Source: Paenibacillus sp. JQZ6Y-1
Lineage (GTDB): Bacteria; Bacillota; Bacilli; Paenibacillales; Paenibacillaceae
DNA length: 64,000 bases
Reading direction: 5' to 3'
Assembly (NCBI RefSeq): GCF_040719145.1
Contig: NZ_JBFDUZ010000001.1
Span: forward strand, 248,001 to 312,000
In this document: positions 63,103 through 64,000 of the stretch, in pieces
How positions within the stretch are numbered: position 1 is the first letter of the stretch
Layout: each line of letters begins with the position of its first letter
Program-made: the position numbers and the translations under genes
The notes under the pieces: model-generated
Database searches by the model: none
What the model was told of the DNA's origin: nothing
The model's input: the letters and a program-made list of their open reading frames with translations, nothing else

Positions 63103-64000
63103 TTACAAATATGATGCCAGACGATCCAGCCAATCCTGTAATTGCAATTGCTGGGAAAAAGGGTCAAATCCGTAGAATACATGCCGATCCATAAGGTGCA
63201 CCTTGCCCGCCTGTACCGCCGGTAATTGTTTCCATGCGGACGATTCCATTACCGAAGTAGCTCCTTGTCGCGGCTGACCATCCTGATGCTCCAGCGGATA
63301 ATGAATCACAATCATATGATCGGCAGCATATTCGTCTAATCGATGCAGCGGAACCTCGATATTGAGCAAGCCGGTATGGATCAATTGCTGACGTACCTTT
63401 TCGGGGGGATGACAACCTAGTCCGTCATAGATTAGCGGTCCGCCCATACTGCGCAGATTGCCATACACGTATACCTTTTCCGAGACGATTTTGTAAATGC
63501 CCACCGTTTCGCCCGTATCCAGCCAGTGACGTAGCTTCTGCTTGACCTGCGTCAGCATCACATCCCAGCGATCCAGCCAAACCTGCGCCTGTTCGCTGCG
63601 CTGCACACGCTCCGCAAGCCAGAGCCATTGCTGCCGCCAACTGTACTGCTCGACTGGCAAATGCTGTACCGGCGCATACTCGCTCAATAAGTCTGCATAC
63701 GGATCATTGTCATAGGTGAAGACCAGATCTGGTTGTAACGTATCTAGCAATGGCAGGGAAGGAGAGGGCATGTTAGCGATCAATTCCAGTTGATGTGCAG
63801 CGAGCGAGCCATTATCCAACAGCAACTCTGATTCCATTGCATGTCTTTGCTCCTGCCAACGACGTAGTATTTGCATATCCACATGCCCTGCTGCCGGAAC
63901 AATGCCCAGATATAACAGCATAGCAGTCAACGGCGCATTCCATGTGACATACGACTTGGGTGCTGTTCGATACTGCCGCGGCGGCATACCCAATTGCTGC
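63103..64000 (-). CDS. AraC regulator fused to a siderophore-binding domain (Btr-like), 5' part outside the window
   Basis: The frame is open to the right edge. The first residues seen, QQLGMPPRQYR, are the end of an AraC-type helix-turn-helix. The remaining 285 residues form a periplasmic-binding fold like FhuD/FecB (PLLDTLQPDLVFTYDNDPYADL, MGGPLIYDGLGCHPP, AWKQLPAVQAGKVHLMDRHV) without a signal peptide. This fusion is the layout of Btr (YbbB) of Bacillus subtilis, which senses ferric bacillibactin in the cytoplasm and activates its uptake genes. Here the target is most likely the adjacent siderophore-binding lipoprotein. Confidence 0.88.
   Translation of the reverse strand, partial: QQLGMPPRQYRTAPKSYVTWNAPLTAMLLYLGIVPAAGHVDMQILRRWQEQRHAMESELLLDNGSLAAHQLELIANMPSPSLPLLDTLQPDLVFTYDNDPYADLLSEYAPVQHLPVEQYSWRQQWLWLAERVQRSEQAQVWLDRWDVMLTQVKQKLRHWLDTGETVGIYKIVSEKVYVYGNLRSMGGPLIYDGLGCHPPEKVRQQLIHTGLLNIEVPLHRLDEYAADHMIVIHYPLEHQDGQPRQGATSVMESSAWKQLPAVQAGKVHLMDRHVFYGFDPFSQQLQLQDWLDRLASYL

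Noticed and set aside
1-64000. tRNA, rRNA, CRISPR-Cas, phage or restriction-modification genes
   Set aside because: I looked for their usual motifs and conserved proteins on both strands and found none.

Overview
The window looks like a chromosome segment of a Paenibacillus-type Gram-positive bacterium (Paenibacillaceae). The signs are AAAGGAG-type ribosome sites, near-50% GC, LplB/LplC-type sugar permeases paired with YesM/YesN-type two-component systems, cre and 7-1-7 Fur boxes, and lipoprotein binding proteins. There are no rRNA or tRNA genes, transposases, integrases, phage genes or CRISPR arrays.

Layout. 1-1788: a DinB-fold gene (cut by the left edge), a WYL regulator and a small unknown gene, all on the minus strand. 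2196-6784: a ChvE-GguA-GguB monosaccharide importer whose two gene junctions each carry a structured repeat. 6983-10881: a cre-preceded sugar importer (two permeases and a lipoprotein). 10999-13820: a ketopantoate-reductase-like gene and acetoacetate decarboxylase, divergent from a LysR regulator. 13896-17583: a YesM/YesN pair. 17723-24099: a CHASE3 hybrid kinase followed by two paralogous low-complexity proteins of unknown function. 24384-29543: a heterodimeric ABC exporter and an Eis-like acetyltransferase. 29944-32489: WYL regulator, DinB, BtrH-like protein. 32778-37376: proline catabolism (P5C dehydrogenase, RocR-like regulator, proline dehydrogenase). 37782-41032: a chemoreceptor with a Met/His-rich loop and an M29 aminopeptidase. 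41653-61633: a glycan-utilisation locus with GH3, GH38, GH125, a large clan GH-A hydrolase, GH29, a YesN/YesM pair, a binding lipoprotein and two permeases. 61983-64000: a Fur-controlled siderophore-binding lipoprotein and the end of an AraC/binding-protein fusion regulator.

How the genes fit together. The enzyme set of the 41-62 kb locus (alpha-mannosidases, a 1,6-mannosidase, fucosidase, and a beta-glycosidase that may be a beta-mannosidase) fits breakdown of fucosylated N-glycan-like oligosaccharides. The pieces would be taken up by the importer and sensed by the YesN/YesM pair. Neither LplB/LplC importer encodes its own ATPase, so a shared MsmK-type ATPase elsewhere is expected.

Most unusual observations: (1) a three-copy intergenic element of about 117-196 nt whose long stems co-vary between copies; (2) a strongly A+C-rich, G-poor tract on the same strand just before each copy, including the 3' end of the preceding gene; (3) one operator/promoter architecture, TGACA-N6-TGTCA-N12-TACAMT, before two separate DinB genes, each next to its own WYL regulator.
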